From Filibacter tadaridae (GTDB lineage: Bacteria > Bacillota > Bacilli > Bacillales_A > Planococcaceae), in NCBI RefSeq assembly GCF_900609045.1, contig NZ_UXAV01000042.1:62001-126000 (forward strand): a stretch of 64,000 nt of DNA, given 5' to 3'. A program made the position numbers and the translations under genes. Positions 15,585 to 25,494 of this stretch are shown here, in pieces (positions within the stretch are counted from its first letter, which is position 1; each line of letters starts with the position of its first letter). The notes under the pieces are model-generated. The model did not search any database. It saw nothing but the letters and a program-made list of their open reading frames with translations, and had not been told where the DNA came from.

Positions 15585-16764
15585 TCCGGTAACGACAGGT
15601 AAATCGATTGACGATTTACTGGACAATCCTTTTGACATAAAAGAACCAATACTTCCGCAAGAAATGATGACAAAAAGTCCGCAGACGGATGCACCCGTTA
15701 AATTATTCGATCGTTTATCTGATCTGGAGAAAGAGAAGGCACAGCAGCTTGCCAGCCAAATTCCTGTGGGTAACTATGAAGCGATCATCACTTACGGTGC
15801 AAGCGCACAAGGCGAACTTTCACGCTTTTCACAGCAAATGCTTGATCATGTCCAAAGTAAAGATATCGGACCCGTTGGCGATGTACTGAAAGACTTGATG
15901 GATAAGTTATCTGAAATGGATCCTGAAGATTTAAGTGAGAAGAAAAAATCACCTATAAGCCGCCTGTTCAGAAAAGTATCCAAATCCGTTCAAGAGATGA
16001 TGACGAAATATCAAAAGCTGAGTACTCAAATTGATCGAATTGGCATCCAGCTTGAACATTCAAAACGAGGACTTCTAGATGACGTTCAAATGCTCGATAA
16101 TTTGTACAATCAGAACAAGACATACTTCCAAGCACTTAATGTTTATATTGCAGCTGCCGAACTGAAACGCGATGAGATTGCTACTGTAATCATTCCTGAG
16201 ATGCGTAGACAGGCTGAAGCTTCAAATGATCAGATGGCATTCCAGGAAGTGAATGATATGGCACAGTTTCTCGATCGTTTAGAAAAACGCTTGTATGATT
16301 TACAACTATCCCGTCAAATTACGATACAAAGCGCTCCTCAAATCCGAATGATTCAACAGACAAATCAAACACTAGCAGAAAAAATTCAATCGTCTATTAT
16401 GACTTCTATTCCACTTTGGAAGAACCAGATTGCAATAGCTCTTACTTTAAATCGACAGATGAAGGCTGTCGAATCTCAGAAACTTGTCACGAAAACAACG
16501 AATGACTTGCTGTTGAAGAACTCTGAAATGCTGAAAGTCAATTCGATTGAAACAGCCAAAGAAAATGAAAGAGGAATTATTGAAATTGATACACTTAAGA
16601 AAACACAAGAGAATCTGATTCAAACTATTGAAGAAACCCTTATCATCCAAGCAGATGGGCGCGAAAAACGAAAATCTGCTGAAATTGAAATCGGTCGTAT
16701 GGAAGAAGAATTAAAACAACGATTACTTGCCGTACACGAAAAAACACAGAACCGCCCTAGCTAA
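15568..16764 (+). CDS. telA: TelA-family toxic anion resistance protein
   Basis: A 398-residue soluble, largely alpha-helical protein of the TelA/YaaN family, linked to tellurite and envelope-stress tolerance. Family traits are an acidic N-terminal tail, a conserved VGNYEAIITYGASAQGELSRFS segment (about 67-88), and long helices with DRIGIQLEHSKRGLLDDVQMLDNLY. The mechanism is unknown; the shape suggests an ESCRT- or coiled-coil-like scaffold. ATG is preceded by AAAGGAGA inside xpaC. The stop codon lies within the terminator shared with the convergent yojO gene. Confidence 0.9.
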   Translation: MTENTNPVTTGKSIDDLLDNPFDIKEPILPQEMMTKSPQTDAPVKLFDRLSDLEKEKAQQLASQIPVGNYEAIITYGASAQGELSRFSQQMLDHVQSKDIGPVGDVLKDLMDKLSEMDPEDLSEKKKSPISRLFRKVSKSVQEMMTKYQKLSTQIDRIGIQLEHSKRGLLDDVQMLDNLYNQNKTYFQALNVYIAAAELKRDEIATVIIPEMRRQAEASNDQMAFQEVNDMAQFLDRLEKRLYDLQLSRQITIQSAPQIRMIQQTNQTLAEKIQSSIMTSIPLWKNQIAIALTLNRQMKAVESQKLVTKTTNDLLLKNSEMLKVNSIETAKENERGIIEIDTLKKTQENLIQTIEETLIIQADGREKRKSAEIEIGRMEEELKQRLLAVHEKTQNRPS

Positions 16765-16782
16765 GGGCAGTCCTGTGTTTTT
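16740..16782. terminator. Bidirectional terminator between telA and yojO
   Basis: AACACAG...CTGTGTT with inner CCGCCCT/AGGGC pairing; the telA stop codon lies inside. T-runs on both strands. Confidence 0.8.
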
Positions 16783-16813
16783 CGAGTTCACGTATTTGTT
16801 TCCAACCTTCTTC

Positions 16814-18715
16814 TCACGGATGCCGGATGACAATGGCAAGTAATTTCCTTAAAATACGTAAAGTCTGCTCTGTAAAGTTTTCCACAGAATTTGACGATGC
16901 TGTTTTATTACCAAACATCATCGAGAATAAGTCTTTCTGGTCATCTGTCGGTACATCTGTTGAAAGGAATAAATGGATGACCGAAATGCCTGTTTTCTCC
17001 GTCTCCATCACGGCTTCTGCCGTATCAAGTATGCCGTTCTGATCGTAACCGAATGCGGAAGGTTCGCCATCAGAAAACAAGAGGAGAAACTTATGCCTTT
17101 CTTGTCTTGCAGCTAACCGTTTGGCCATCCATCTAATTGCAAAACCGTCCCGGTTATCTTCATTTGCTTCAAATGATGCTATCGCCAGGCCACTGTCTTT
17201 TGCGCGGTCCGTGAACGTATGCATAAGATCGAACCCATTAGGCTGCACCTCTTTCGAAGCATTATAGGCATCTTCATAGTAAGACGATATTTCATGAATG
17301 ATTCCTAATTCACGTAGTACATCATGAAATAATAAGACAGCTCGTTTTGTCTCATCCAACTTATCAATCATTGATGCAGAGCCGTCAACCAGAAGACCGA
17401 ACACGGCATCCAAATGAATAGAGGGCGAATTTTTTCGATAAAATGGTTTAGGTCGTTCATCTATTATCATTGTTGTTAATTTCGTTGATAATCGCCCTTT
17501 GCTAAGCCTTTCCCGTCGCGAATCCTCTTTCAACTCAATCCGCTTCTTCATTTCCTCAACAATGGAACGAACAAACGGTTTCTGTTCTTCACGCCATGTG
17601 CTTATTTTTTGCCGATTATCGTATTCATTCGTGATTTCTACCCGTTGTTCTGCATAGATGACATTCGTATGTTCTTTGCCGAACACCTTCCCTGCTTTTA
17701 ACTTTCCATCACGTTTTTGTGTTGACTCACTATCTTCGTCTTTCCAGCGGTTACTGTCATTTCCTTCTGATTGACCTAATCCAGTCTCTTCAATCTCAGC
17801 TTCTTCATTGCCAGGAGCAGCATCAGATCCATCACTTTTACCAGAACGACCATGCTCCAATTCATATTGAAGATGGACACCCGATTCGCTTTCATTCTCA
17901 CGGTGCCATGAACGAAATACTTCTTCAATTGTTTCTTTCTGCTCCGTTTCCCCTTTTTCCGCATCCGCCATCCCTCTGTGATAATGAAACGTTGTATTTT
18001 CATCAGTAAAGGAGTCCCCGACAGAATAATATTGATGGACAAGATCTTTTTTAATTGTTCCATCAATAATGCCTGTAATTCGTTCAGCGATATAAATATT
18101 CTCTTCTGTACTCTTTGAATCGTATGCACTTTGTAAAACTGATTGAATCAAATCCATATTGACGGGACCCCAATCAATTGTTGAATCAGAGAACATGCCT
18201 TCATGCAAGTAAATGAACAGCTGACTAAATAAGGCATCCGCCAAGAAGCTTTTTTGCATATTGGACGGAAGCGCATTTTTATAGTAACTGACGTAGGCAT
18301 CCTTTCTCACATCGAATGCGCTAGCGGTTCCTGGCCTACTCTTAATAATGGCATCCGTAAGCCGGAATTCTTCAAGCATCAGCAGAAGCTCGCAAGTGAA
18401 TTTACGTAGAGGATGTAAGCTGAACTTTTTCGTAAACAAAATCCATCTTTTTATATCAAATTGTTTCCAATACCCCATCGACAATAAATAGATGTCTGTT
18501 AATCTTCCTGCATGCATAACCTCTTCTGTACGATGACGCCAAAAGACGCTCATTGAAATAATGCCCTCTTTCGGCTGAAATTCGAGTAACTTCCTTTCCG
18601 TTAACGCTAGAAAGGATGTATCGGAAAGCGCCCTACCCAACCGTTCATACAATAGAAGTGTCTTGGCGTCGACAGTCTCGTCATTAAATTGAATGAATCG
18701 ATTCATCTTTACCAT
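16814..18715 (-). CDS. yojO: VWA-domain protein, YojO type (NorD/CobT-like)
   Basis: A 633-residue protein with an alpha-helical N-terminal half, a very acidic low-complexity linker (about residues 250-345), and a C-terminal von Willebrand A domain. The MIDAS motif is DGSAS near 443, and a conserved LLFSDGEPSAFGYDQNG region lies near 543-559. VWA proteins of this group work with a MoxR-type ATPase to remodel or insert cofactors into target proteins. The ribosome site overlaps the end of yojN, so the pair is coupled. yojN-yojO next to odhAB matches the B. subtilis order as I recall it. Confidence 0.88.
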   Translation of the reverse strand: MVKMNRFIQFNDETVDAKTLLLYERLGRALSDTSFLALTERKLLEFQPKEGIISMSVFWRHRTEEVMHAGRLTDIYLLSMGYWKQFDIKRWILFTKKFSLHPLRKFTCELLLMLEEFRLTDAIIKSRPGTASAFDVRKDAYVSYYKNALPSNMQKSFLADALFSQLFIYLHEGMFSDSTIDWGPVNMDLIQSVLQSAYDSKSTEENIYIAERITGIIDGTIKKDLVHQYYSVGDSFTDENTTFHYHRGMADAEKGETEQKETIEEVFRSWHRENESESGVHLQYELEHGRSGKSDGSDAAPGNEEAEIEETGLGQSEGNDSNRWKDEDSESTQKRDGKLKAGKVFGKEHTNVIYAEQRVEITNEYDNRQKISTWREEQKPFVRSIVEEMKKRIELKEDSRRERLSKGRLSTKLTTMIIDERPKPFYRKNSPSIHLDAVFGLLVDGSASMIDKLDETKRAVLLFHDVLRELGIIHEISSYYEDAYNASKEVQPNGFDLMHTFTDRAKDSGLAIASFEANEDNRDGFAIRWMAKRLAARQERHKFLLLFSDGEPSAFGYDQNGILDTAEAVMETEKTGISVIHLFLSTDVPTDDQKDLFSMMFGNKTASSNSVENFTEQTLRILRKLLAIVIRHP

Positions 18716-18725
18716 AACGTTCGCC

Positions 18726-19589
18726 TCATTTCAACCAAGTGTCTACAAGTTCCATGACTAGTCTACGTTCAATTTGGTCATCCAACTTTTCAGCAATTGC
18801 GTATTGTATCGCCCGTTTTACAGGGATATGGGCGGCAAGCCCCATCGCATCTAACAAACTTCTGACAGAAGCCGCTTCATCTGATAACAAACCATTCATA
18901 ACCTGTTGTTTCAAGTCATGACTAATATGAAGAAAGGTCTCAACTTTTTCTTTAGACGTATCGGGATAGATACCTTCGATGACTTCTCTTAATTGGTTGC
19001 CCGATAAATAGGGGACTGTAAAGGATACAAAACGATTTTTTAAAGCTTCATTCATTGGAGAAGTACCAACGTAGCCCTCATTAATCGCTGAAATAACTGT
19101 GAAGTCCTCATGCGCATAAATCACTTCTCCTGTAAAAGGGTTTGTTAGCATTCTACGGTGATCAAGGACACTGTGCAGAATGGGTAGCGTTTCAGGTCTT
19201 GCCATATTAATCTCATCAATATAAAGGATATGCCCTTTCTTCATGGCTTGCACGACGGGACCTTCAACAAATTCAATGACGGTCTCTCCATGATTGCTAA
19301 TGATTGTTTTAAAGCCTAGAAGCGATTCAGCATCAAGATCGACTGAACAGTTAATACTTTGCATCGGCTGCTCAAAATAGTGAGAAATAGATTGTGCTAA
19401 TCTTGTTTTTCCAGAACCGGAAGGACCTTTTAATAGGATCGGTTTTTTCAGTACAACACTGATGAGTGCATCTTCCCATAAGTAAGGGTTTGGAGATACA
19501 TAGCCGCCAGCTTGGATAAGCAATTCAGCGGATGAAGCATGATTTCTTCGAGAGCGTTTTATTCTTTCATTTTCCACGATAGGATTCAA
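18726..19589 (-). CDS. yojN: MoxR-type AAA+ ATPase, YojN
   Basis: A 287-residue AAA+ ATPase. Walker A GPSGSGKT is at 55-62, Walker B ILYIDEIN at 121-128, and the sensor 1 segment VISAINE lies near 164. These ATPases form hexamers that act with VWA partners on metal- or cofactor-containing enzymes. TTG 19589 follows GTGGAGGCG at good spacing and no better start is in frame. It lies immediately upstream of yojO with a 10-bp gap. The natural target of the pair in Bacillales is not known; the neighbouring odhAB and telA systems are candidates. Confidence 0.9.
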   Translation of the reverse strand: MNPIVENERIKRSRRNHASSAELLIQAGGYVSPNPYLWEDALISVVLKKPILLKGPSGSGKTRLAQSISHYFEQPMQSINCSVDLDAESLLGFKTIISNHGETVIEFVEGPVVQAMKKGHILYIDEINMARPETLPILHSVLDHRRMLTNPFTGEVIYAHEDFTVISAINEGYVGTSPMNEALKNRFVSFTVPYLSGNQLREVIEGIYPDTSKEKVETFLHISHDLKQQVMNGLLSDEAASVRSLLDAMGLAAHIPVKRAIQYAIAEKLDDQIERRLVMELVDTWLK

Positions 19590-19610
19590 CTTGTTTCGCC
19601 TCCACTATAA

Positions 19611-19639
19611 AAATCCCGGCACCTTAAACAGGTGCCGGG
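19611..19639 (-). terminator. Terminator after the 64-residue gene
   Basis: CCCGGCACCT/AGGTGCCGGG perfect 10-base arms, then ATTTTTAT on the minus strand. Confidence 0.9.
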
Positions 19640-19650
19640 TCTACTCTTAT

Positions 19651-19845
19651 TCAAAAGTACGTTTTGTAATAGCCCCCGACTTTTCCGGTATTATCGATAA
19701 CAAATATAAATTCATCGGTTTCATTTTTCACTTCATATGTTTGTCCGGGAGTTAAAACATTGTTTACAACATATTTTTTTGCATCTGCATGTTTACAGAC
19801 AACTGTACGTAATGCGGGTTCAGTTACCCAGTCAGTGAATGCCAT
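19651..19845 (-). CDS. Small conserved protein (DUF6501-like)
   Basis: A 64-residue soluble protein with PGQTYEVKNETDEFIFVIDN and a GKVGGYYKTYF tail, a beta-rich pattern that I associate with DUF6501, a small Bacillales family without known function. ATG at 19845 follows AAAGGCG. It is flanked by two strong terminators, so it is expressed alone. The family name is from memory and less certain than the coding call. Confidence 0.75.
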   Translation of the reverse strand: MAFTDWVTEPALRTVVCKHADAKKYVVNNVLTPGQTYEVKNETDEFIFVIDNTGKVGGYYKTYF

Positions 19846-19880
19846 CTACTTTCACGCCTTTCACATTTATGAATTAGGAA

Positions 19881-19912
19881 AAATCGGCCTGCATAACTGG
19901 GCAGGCCGATTT
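19881..19912 (-). terminator. Terminator of the odhAB operon
   Basis: AATCGGCCTGC paired with GCAGGCCGATT around an 8-nt loop, with a T-rich tail on the minus strand. Confidence 0.9.
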
Positions 19913-19951
19913 ACTTGTCTACATGCGAATATTAGACAGTTCCTTTTCTAC

Positions 19952-21181
19952 TTAAGATCCGAGAAGAAGGTCTTCTGGATTTTCGATCAATTCTTTAACC
20001 ATTTTCAAGAATCCTACAGAATCTTTTCCGTCGATTACGCGGTGATCATATGAAAGAGCTACGTACATCATTGGACGAATTTCAACATTGTCACCAACAG
20101 CAATCGGGCGTTTTTGGATTGTGTGCATACCAAGGATTCCCACTTGTGTTCCGTTCAAAATAGGAGTGGACAATAATGATCCAAATACCCCACCATTTGT
20201 AATTGTGAAAGATCCGCCTGTCATGTCGGCGATTGTAAGTTTATTGTCTCGTGCTTTTTTCGCAAGTTCACCGATATTGGATTCAAGTTCTGCAAAGTTT
20301 TTACGATCTGCATCGACAACGTTTGGCACAACAAGTCCACCATCCGTAGAAACCGCAATACCGATATCAAAGAAGTTTTTCAAAAGTACTTCATCGCCAT
20401 CAATCTCGGAGTTTACATATGGATACTTTTTAAGAGCAGCTACTACTGCTTTTGTGAAAAATGACATAAATCCAAGCTTGACATCATATCTGTTCAAGAA
20501 CTCGTCTTTTTTACGTGAACGAAGCGCCATCACATTTGTCATATCAATTTCATTGAACGTTGTTAACATTGCAGTTGATTGTCTTACTTCAAGTAGACGT
20601 TTTGCAATTGTTTGACGGCGACGCGTCATTTTTTCGCGTGTTATACGTCCATCTTCTTGTGCCGCTGCTTTAGGTGCAGGTGCTGCTGGTTGTGCTTTTG
20701 GAGCAGTTCCGTGTGCTTCTACATCTTGAACGCGGACGCGGCCCATTGGATCTACTGGAGATACAGCTGCAAGATCAATTCCTTTTTCACGTGCTAGTTT
20801 ACGTGCTGCAGGGCTAGCAATTGTGCGATCTGTTCCAGTCGCTTCTTCAGTTACAATTGCTGCTGGGGTTGTTGCAGGAGCTGCTTCAACTTTAGCCGCT
20901 GGTGCTTCTGTTTGAGCAACTGGCGCTGCCGCCGCAGGTGCGCCTGAACCGGCTCCAACTATTGCAATTACCTGACCAACTTGTACAGTATCGCCTTCAG
21001 CTGCAAGGTGTTCTTGTACAACACCTGCTTCTTCTGAAATGACTTCAACGTTTACTTTGTCTGTTTCAAGTTCAACGATGAATTCCCCTTTTTCTACAGT
21101 TTCACCAGGTTGTTTCAACCATTGTGCAATTGTTCCTTCAGTAATCGATTCAGCTAACTCTGGGACTATAATCTCAGCCAC
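19952..21181 (-). CDS. odhB: 2-oxoglutarate dehydrogenase E2, dihydrolipoyl succinyltransferase
   Basis: A 409-residue E2 subunit. The N-terminal lipoyl domain has the lipoyl lysine in [10 protein letters not shown] (about residue 42). An Ala/Pro-rich linker follows, then the E1/E3-binding domain (about 118-155, [15 protein letters not shown]), a second linker, and the catalytic domain ending with the HxxxDG motif [10 protein letters not shown]. It transfers the succinyl group to CoA in the TCA cycle. GTG 21181 has a GAGGAGGA site; an in-frame extension to 21211 would overlap it. Cotranscribed with odhA, 45 bp downstream of it. Confidence 0.96.
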   Translation of the reverse strand: MAEIIVPELAESITEGTIAQWLKQPGETVEKGEFIVELETDKVNVEVISEEAGVVQEHLAAEGDTVQVGQVIAIVGAGSGAPAAAAPVAQTEAPAAKVEAAPATTPAAIVTEEATGTDRTIASPAARKLAREKGIDLAAVSPVDPMGRVRVQDVEAHGTAPKAQPAAPAPKAAAQEDGRITREKMTRRRQTIAKRLLEVRQSTAMLTTFNEIDMTNVMALRSRKKDEFLNRYDVKLGFMSFFTKAVVAALKKYPYVNSEIDGDEVLLKNFFDIGIAVSTDGGLVVPNVVDADRKNFAELESNIGELAKKARDNKLTIADMTGGSFTITNGGVFGSLLSTPILNGTQVGILGMHTIQKRPIAVGDNVEIRPMMYVALSYDHRVIDGKDSVGFLKMVKELIENPEDLLLGS

Positions 21182-21226
21182 AATAAATTCCTCCTCAAAA
21201 TATATGTTCATTCAATAGTGTGATTT

Positions 21227-24034
21227 TCACTTGATCTTCAATGCTTCATCAAGAATACGATTTTGCTCAGTTTTATGTGCTTGCCCGTTTCCTTCCGATG
21301 GGCTCGCACGATGAATACGTCCAACATATGAAATCTTTTTATCACCAGCGACTTCGCGAAGATAGTTAGATGCAAATAGCCATGATCCCATATTTTTCGG
21401 TTCTTCTTGTACCCAAACGATTTCTTTAGCATTCGGATAACGGGCAATTATATCACTAATCTTATCAGCCGGGAATGGATATAGCTGTTCAACCCGGACA
21501 ATATGCAAGTGATCGAAACCTTCTCCGTCCTTCACACGTTCAGCGAGGTCGATGGCTATTTTACCACTCGCCAATAAGATTCGTTCAACTTTTTTTACTT
21601 TAGTTCCTGTACCTGGTTGTTCAAGCACAGTTTGGAAATGACCTTCTGACAAATCACTTAAATCCGCACCAACTAACGGGTGGCGTAAAAGCGATTTTGG
21701 CGTTGCAATAACGAGAGGTCGAACAGACTCATCGCCAAGCATTTGCGCTTGTCTACGAAGAATGTGGAAGTAGTTTGAAGCGCTAGATAAATTTGCGACT
21801 GTCCAGTTGTTCTCTGCACAAAGTTGTAAATAGCGTTCAATACGTGCACTCGAGTGCTCTGGCCCCTGACCTTCATAAGCATGTGGTAAAAGTAGGACTA
21901 GTCCTGACTTTTGTCCCCATTTTGAGCGGCTGGAAGAGACAAACTGATCAAACATAACTTGCGCCATGTTTGCAAAGTCCCCGTATTGTGCTTCCCAAAT
22001 GGATAATGCTTTCCCGTCTTCAAGATTATAACCAAATTCATACCCGACCACCGCAGTTTCTGTTAGTGGACTGTTGTAAACGACAAATGATGCTTTCGCG
22101 CCGCTTATATGATGCAACGGTACAAGTTCTTCGCCCGTTTTCTCGTCATGTAACACAAGATGACGATGTGCAAATGTGCCACGTTGTACATCTTGACCTG
22201 AAAAACGAATTGGGTTTCCGTCTTGCAAAATTGTACCGAATGCTAATGTTTCTGCATGTGCCCAATCAATTTTCCCTTTACCATTGAAGGGATCTTGACG
22301 ACGTTTTAAAATACGGTCCAGTTTGCCAAATACGTTGAACTCTGCTGGATACGTAAGAAGTTCTTCATTCATATGACGAAGTGTATCTTCTTCAATGCCC
22401 GTCGTTAAGTCTCTCGGGTAACCGATAAGCACTTCTTCAGGTGTAGCGTTCGACAATTCTTCCGCTTCAAAAGAATATTCTTTTACACGATCGTTTGCAG
22501 CTTGCAACATTGCATATACGTCTTTATCGTACTGCTCAACATCTTCATTGGCGATGATGTTTGCTGCAACAAGTTCAGCTCCGTACAATTCACGAACGGT
22601 TGGATGTTCATGAACCGCGTGATACATAACTGGATTTGTTACAAGTGGCTCATCCATTTCGTTATGACCATAACGGCGATAGCCAAGTAAATCGACCAAA
22701 ACGTCTTTTCTGAATTTCTGACGGTATTCAAATGCAAATGAAGCTGCGGCGATAACTGATTCAGGGCAATCGGCATTAACGTGCAGTATAGGCACTTCAT
22801 AGCCTTTTGCTAAATCAGATGAATAATGTGTAGAGCGTGAATCATAATGTTCGGTTGTAAAACCAATCATGTTATTTGCAATTACATGGATAGATCCGCC
22901 AGTTTGAAATCCGCGGACACGGCTAAAATTGAATGTTTCAGGAACTATACCTTCTCCAGGAAACGCTGCATCACCATGAACCATTACAGCATATGCCGAA
23001 TTTGTATCTTGTACGGGTACTCCTGGGCTATCTTTTTTCTCCTGTGCCGATCTGGTTTGCCCCGCAATGACGGGGTTAACCACTTCTAAATGAGAAGGGT
23101 TATAGCCAAGGAATCGTGACATTCCCGATTTCCCATTGTAAAGTGCACCCATGTGATATTTCACATCGCCAAACCAACCACGTGAAGTTTCTACAGATCC
23201 ATCAGCTGGAAGGAACGGCTCTTCTGGGACACCGGCAAATTGTGCAAACATCATTTCATATGGTTTGTTCAAAATATGCGTTAGTACATTCAATCGGCCA
23301 CGGTGAGCCATACCAATCAACATTTTTTTGGTTTTCATTTCTTCCGATTGTCTAACGAGCTCATCCAAGAAAACGACTAGTGTGTCAAGTCCCTCGATTG
23401 AAAATCGTTTTGCACCTACAAATGTACGGTGAATGAATTTTTCGAAACCTTCAATTTTCGTCAATCGCTCTAATAATGCTTTTTTATTATCCGTAGATAG
23501 TGTTGTAGAAATTTCACCATTTTCGATTTTCGATTGAATCCAGTTGCGTTCTTCCTCATTGAGAACATGGGCAAATTCATATGCGATTTTCCCTGTGTAC
23601 AATGTTTTTAAATAATTGACTGCCTCTAATCCATTATCCACATTCATGGGAACGTTTTTGAAGAAAAGAGATGCGGGCATTGCCTGCAAATCATTTTCTG
23701 TCAAGTTGTAATAAGACAATTCAAGACGTGATGAATCTTTTGGACGATCATTGAGTGGATAGATATCTGCAGCAAGGTGTCCATATGTACGGATGGCGTC
23801 TTGCAACTTAAAGGCTGATAATACTTTACCGAAGTCACCGGTAGGAATCGCTCCTGCCGCTTGTTCCGCATTGCCTAATTGTGGCGCGCCGAAACGACTG
23901 AACATTTCCGCAAGTTCAGTATCGATCGATTCAGGTGATTGTTTGTAAATTTCGTACATTTCCATTGCATATCCAAGGTTCGGGCCCGTAAAATCTGCAT
24001 ACGGTGAATCTTGTCTTTCATACTTTTTCGACAT
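21227..24034 (-). CDS. odhA: 2-oxoglutarate dehydrogenase E1
   Basis: A 935-residue thiamine-diphosphate-dependent E1 subunit that decarboxylates 2-oxoglutarate and loads the succinyl group on OdhB lipoate. Conserved blocks include MAHRGRLNVLTHI, GDAAFPGEGIVPE (cofactor region), GYRRYGHNEMDEP and LLPHAYEGQGPEHSSAR. Length and motifs match the OdhA/SucA family. ATG 24034 follows GGAGGTC. The odhA-odhB order with yojN-yojO just downstream follows B. subtilis. The E3 subunit is encoded elsewhere, as is normal. Confidence 0.97.
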   Translation of the reverse strand: MSKKYERQDSPYADFTGPNLGYAMEMYEIYKQSPESIDTELAEMFSRFGAPQLGNAEQAAGAIPTGDFGKVLSAFKLQDAIRTYGHLAADIYPLNDRPKDSSRLELSYYNLTENDLQAMPASLFFKNVPMNVDNGLEAVNYLKTLYTGKIAYEFAHVLNEEERNWIQSKIENGEISTTLSTDNKKALLERLTKIEGFEKFIHRTFVGAKRFSIEGLDTLVVFLDELVRQSEEMKTKKMLIGMAHRGRLNVLTHILNKPYEMMFAQFAGVPEEPFLPADGSVETSRGWFGDVKYHMGALYNGKSGMSRFLGYNPSHLEVVNPVIAGQTRSAQEKKDSPGVPVQDTNSAYAVMVHGDAAFPGEGIVPETFNFSRVRGFQTGGSIHVIANNMIGFTTEHYDSRSTHYSSDLAKGYEVPILHVNADCPESVIAAASFAFEYRQKFRKDVLVDLLGYRRYGHNEMDEPLVTNPVMYHAVHEHPTVRELYGAELVAANIIANEDVEQYDKDVYAMLQAANDRVKEYSFEAEELSNATPEEVLIGYPRDLTTGIEEDTLRHMNEELLTYPAEFNVFGKLDRILKRRQDPFNGKGKIDWAHAETLAFGTILQDGNPIRFSGQDVQRGTFAHRHLVLHDEKTGEELVPLHHISGAKASFVVYNSPLTETAVVGYEFGYNLEDGKALSIWEAQYGDFANMAQVMFDQFVSSSRSKWGQKSGLVLLLPHAYEGQGPEHSSARIERYLQLCAENNWTVANLSSASNYFHILRRQAQMLGDESVRPLVIATPKSLLRHPLVGADLSDLSEGHFQTVLEQPGTGTKVKKVERILLASGKIAIDLAERVKDGEGFDHLHIVRVEQLYPFPADKISDIIARYPNAKEIVWVQEEPKNMGSWLFASNYLREVAGDKKISYVGRIHRASPSEGNGQAHKTEQNRILDEALKIK

Positions 24035-24301
24035 GAAAAAAGACCTCCACATTTGCCTGTCGGCATTTTGTGATTATATTTTTTTATCCTAGTTAATTTT
24101 ACCACGCAAACACTCTAACTGAAAGGGTTTCGCATGAACTGGGATACTTTAGTACTCAATGAGCAATAAGACTTACTTTTAAGCAAGATAAAAATGAAGA
24201 AAAAATGATATTAAATTAAGTCCAGAACTAGATTACACCCGTTTTACGTTCTCTGCAACCCTTAATAGCACTCAAAATACAATGCTAGTTGTCTAATCCA
24301 G

Positions 24302-25378
24302 CTATTTTCGGTATGACATAATCATTTCGACCATTTCTTGAGGTGTTTTGGGCAACGGAGTCTGGTTCATGTTTTCTATTAAATGCTTTTCATCCTGTTG
24401 AAGTTTCATAAACTCCTTAGATAAGGCAGCCTGTTCTACGTCCTCTTCATTGATTACATGTGCAAGACCAAGCTTTTTAAAATGTGTTGCATTTAGAATC
24501 TGATCACCTCGGCTTGCAGCTGCAGATAATGGAATAAGCAGCATTGGTTTACGTAGGGCTAATAATTCAAAAATGGCATTAGATCCAGCTCTTGAAACGG
24601 CGAAGTCGGACGCAGCAAGTAGATGCGTTAAACTTTCCGTGACATACTCGAACTGAATATAGCCATGCGTATTTTCTAGTGTTTCGTCTATATTCCCTTT
24701 TCCACAAAGATGAATCAAATCGAACGTTTGCATAATCTCGGCTAAATCTTTGCGGATTGCTTTGTTAACTACAGCCGAACCTTGACTGCCACCCATAATG
24801 ATTAGTATTTGTTTATCCCCAGTTAAACCCGTGATACGAAGACCTTCTTCACGTCGACCATTAAACAATTCAGGTCTTATAATTGCGCCTGAACAGGTAG
24901 CTTTCCCATTTGGAACGTATTCTAGTGTTTTTTCAAACACAGTGAAAATATGATTCGAAAATGGTAAGGAAAGCTTATTCGCTAGCCCAGGAGATACATC
25001 TGACTCATGAATAACAACAGGCGTTTTTGTGATCTTTGCAGCAAGCACAACTGGGACGGAAACAAACCCGCCTTTAGAAAAGATAATTTCCGGCCTGATT
25101 TTCCGAATGATTGAAAGCGCTTGAAGAACGCCTGCCGAAATACGAAATGGGTCGGTAAAGTTCTTCACAGAAAAATAACGTCGCAATTTCCCGCTTTGTA
25201 TTGCATGATACGTCACCTCGGGATGCCCATCGCCGATAATTTCTTTTTCAATTCCTTCATGGGAACCTATATAATGGATTTCGTAACCTTTTTCACTAAA
25301 TACAGGGATAAGCGCTTCGTTCACAGATACGTGTCCCGCCGTGCCGCCCCCAGTCAATAAAATAATAGGCCGTTTCAT
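24302..25378 (-). CDS. murG: MurG-type N-acetylglucosaminyltransferase
   Basis: A 358-residue GT-B glycosyltransferase. The loop GGGTAGHVSVNEAL (about 9-22), FSKGGFVSVPVVLAA, and the donor-site region SRAGSNAIFELLALRKPMLLIPL are all present. MurG adds GlcNAc to lipid I to form lipid II on the inner membrane face. ATG 25378 follows GAGGTGA. The gene is alone, not in a division/cell-wall (dcw) cluster: neighbours are odhA and a divergent MATE pump. Some Bacillales have a second MurG away from dcw, and this could be that copy or the only one. Confidence 0.9.
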   Translation of the reverse strand: MKRPIILLTGGGTAGHVSVNEALIPVFSEKGYEIHYIGSHEGIEKEIIGDGHPEVTYHAIQSGKLRRYFSVKNFTDPFRISAGVLQALSIIRKIRPEIIFSKGGFVSVPVVLAAKITKTPVVIHESDVSPGLANKLSLPFSNHIFTVFEKTLEYVPNGKATCSGAIIRPELFNGRREEGLRITGLTGDKQILIIMGGSQGSAVVNKAIRKDLAEIMQTFDLIHLCGKGNIDETLENTHGYIQFEYVTESLTHLLAASDFAVSRAGSNAIFELLALRKPMLLIPLSAAASRGDQILNATHFKKLGLAHVINEEDVEQAALSKEFMKLQQDEKHLIENMNQTPLPKTPQEMVEMIMSYRK

Positions 25379-25494
25379 GACCATTCACCTCTTCTACATT
25401 AAGCAATATGCTATATGTTTACTTTACTTCACTGTCATTATAGCAAACGAAACATGGTACAATGGGGATTAATTTAACATAAAGGGTGATTTAT

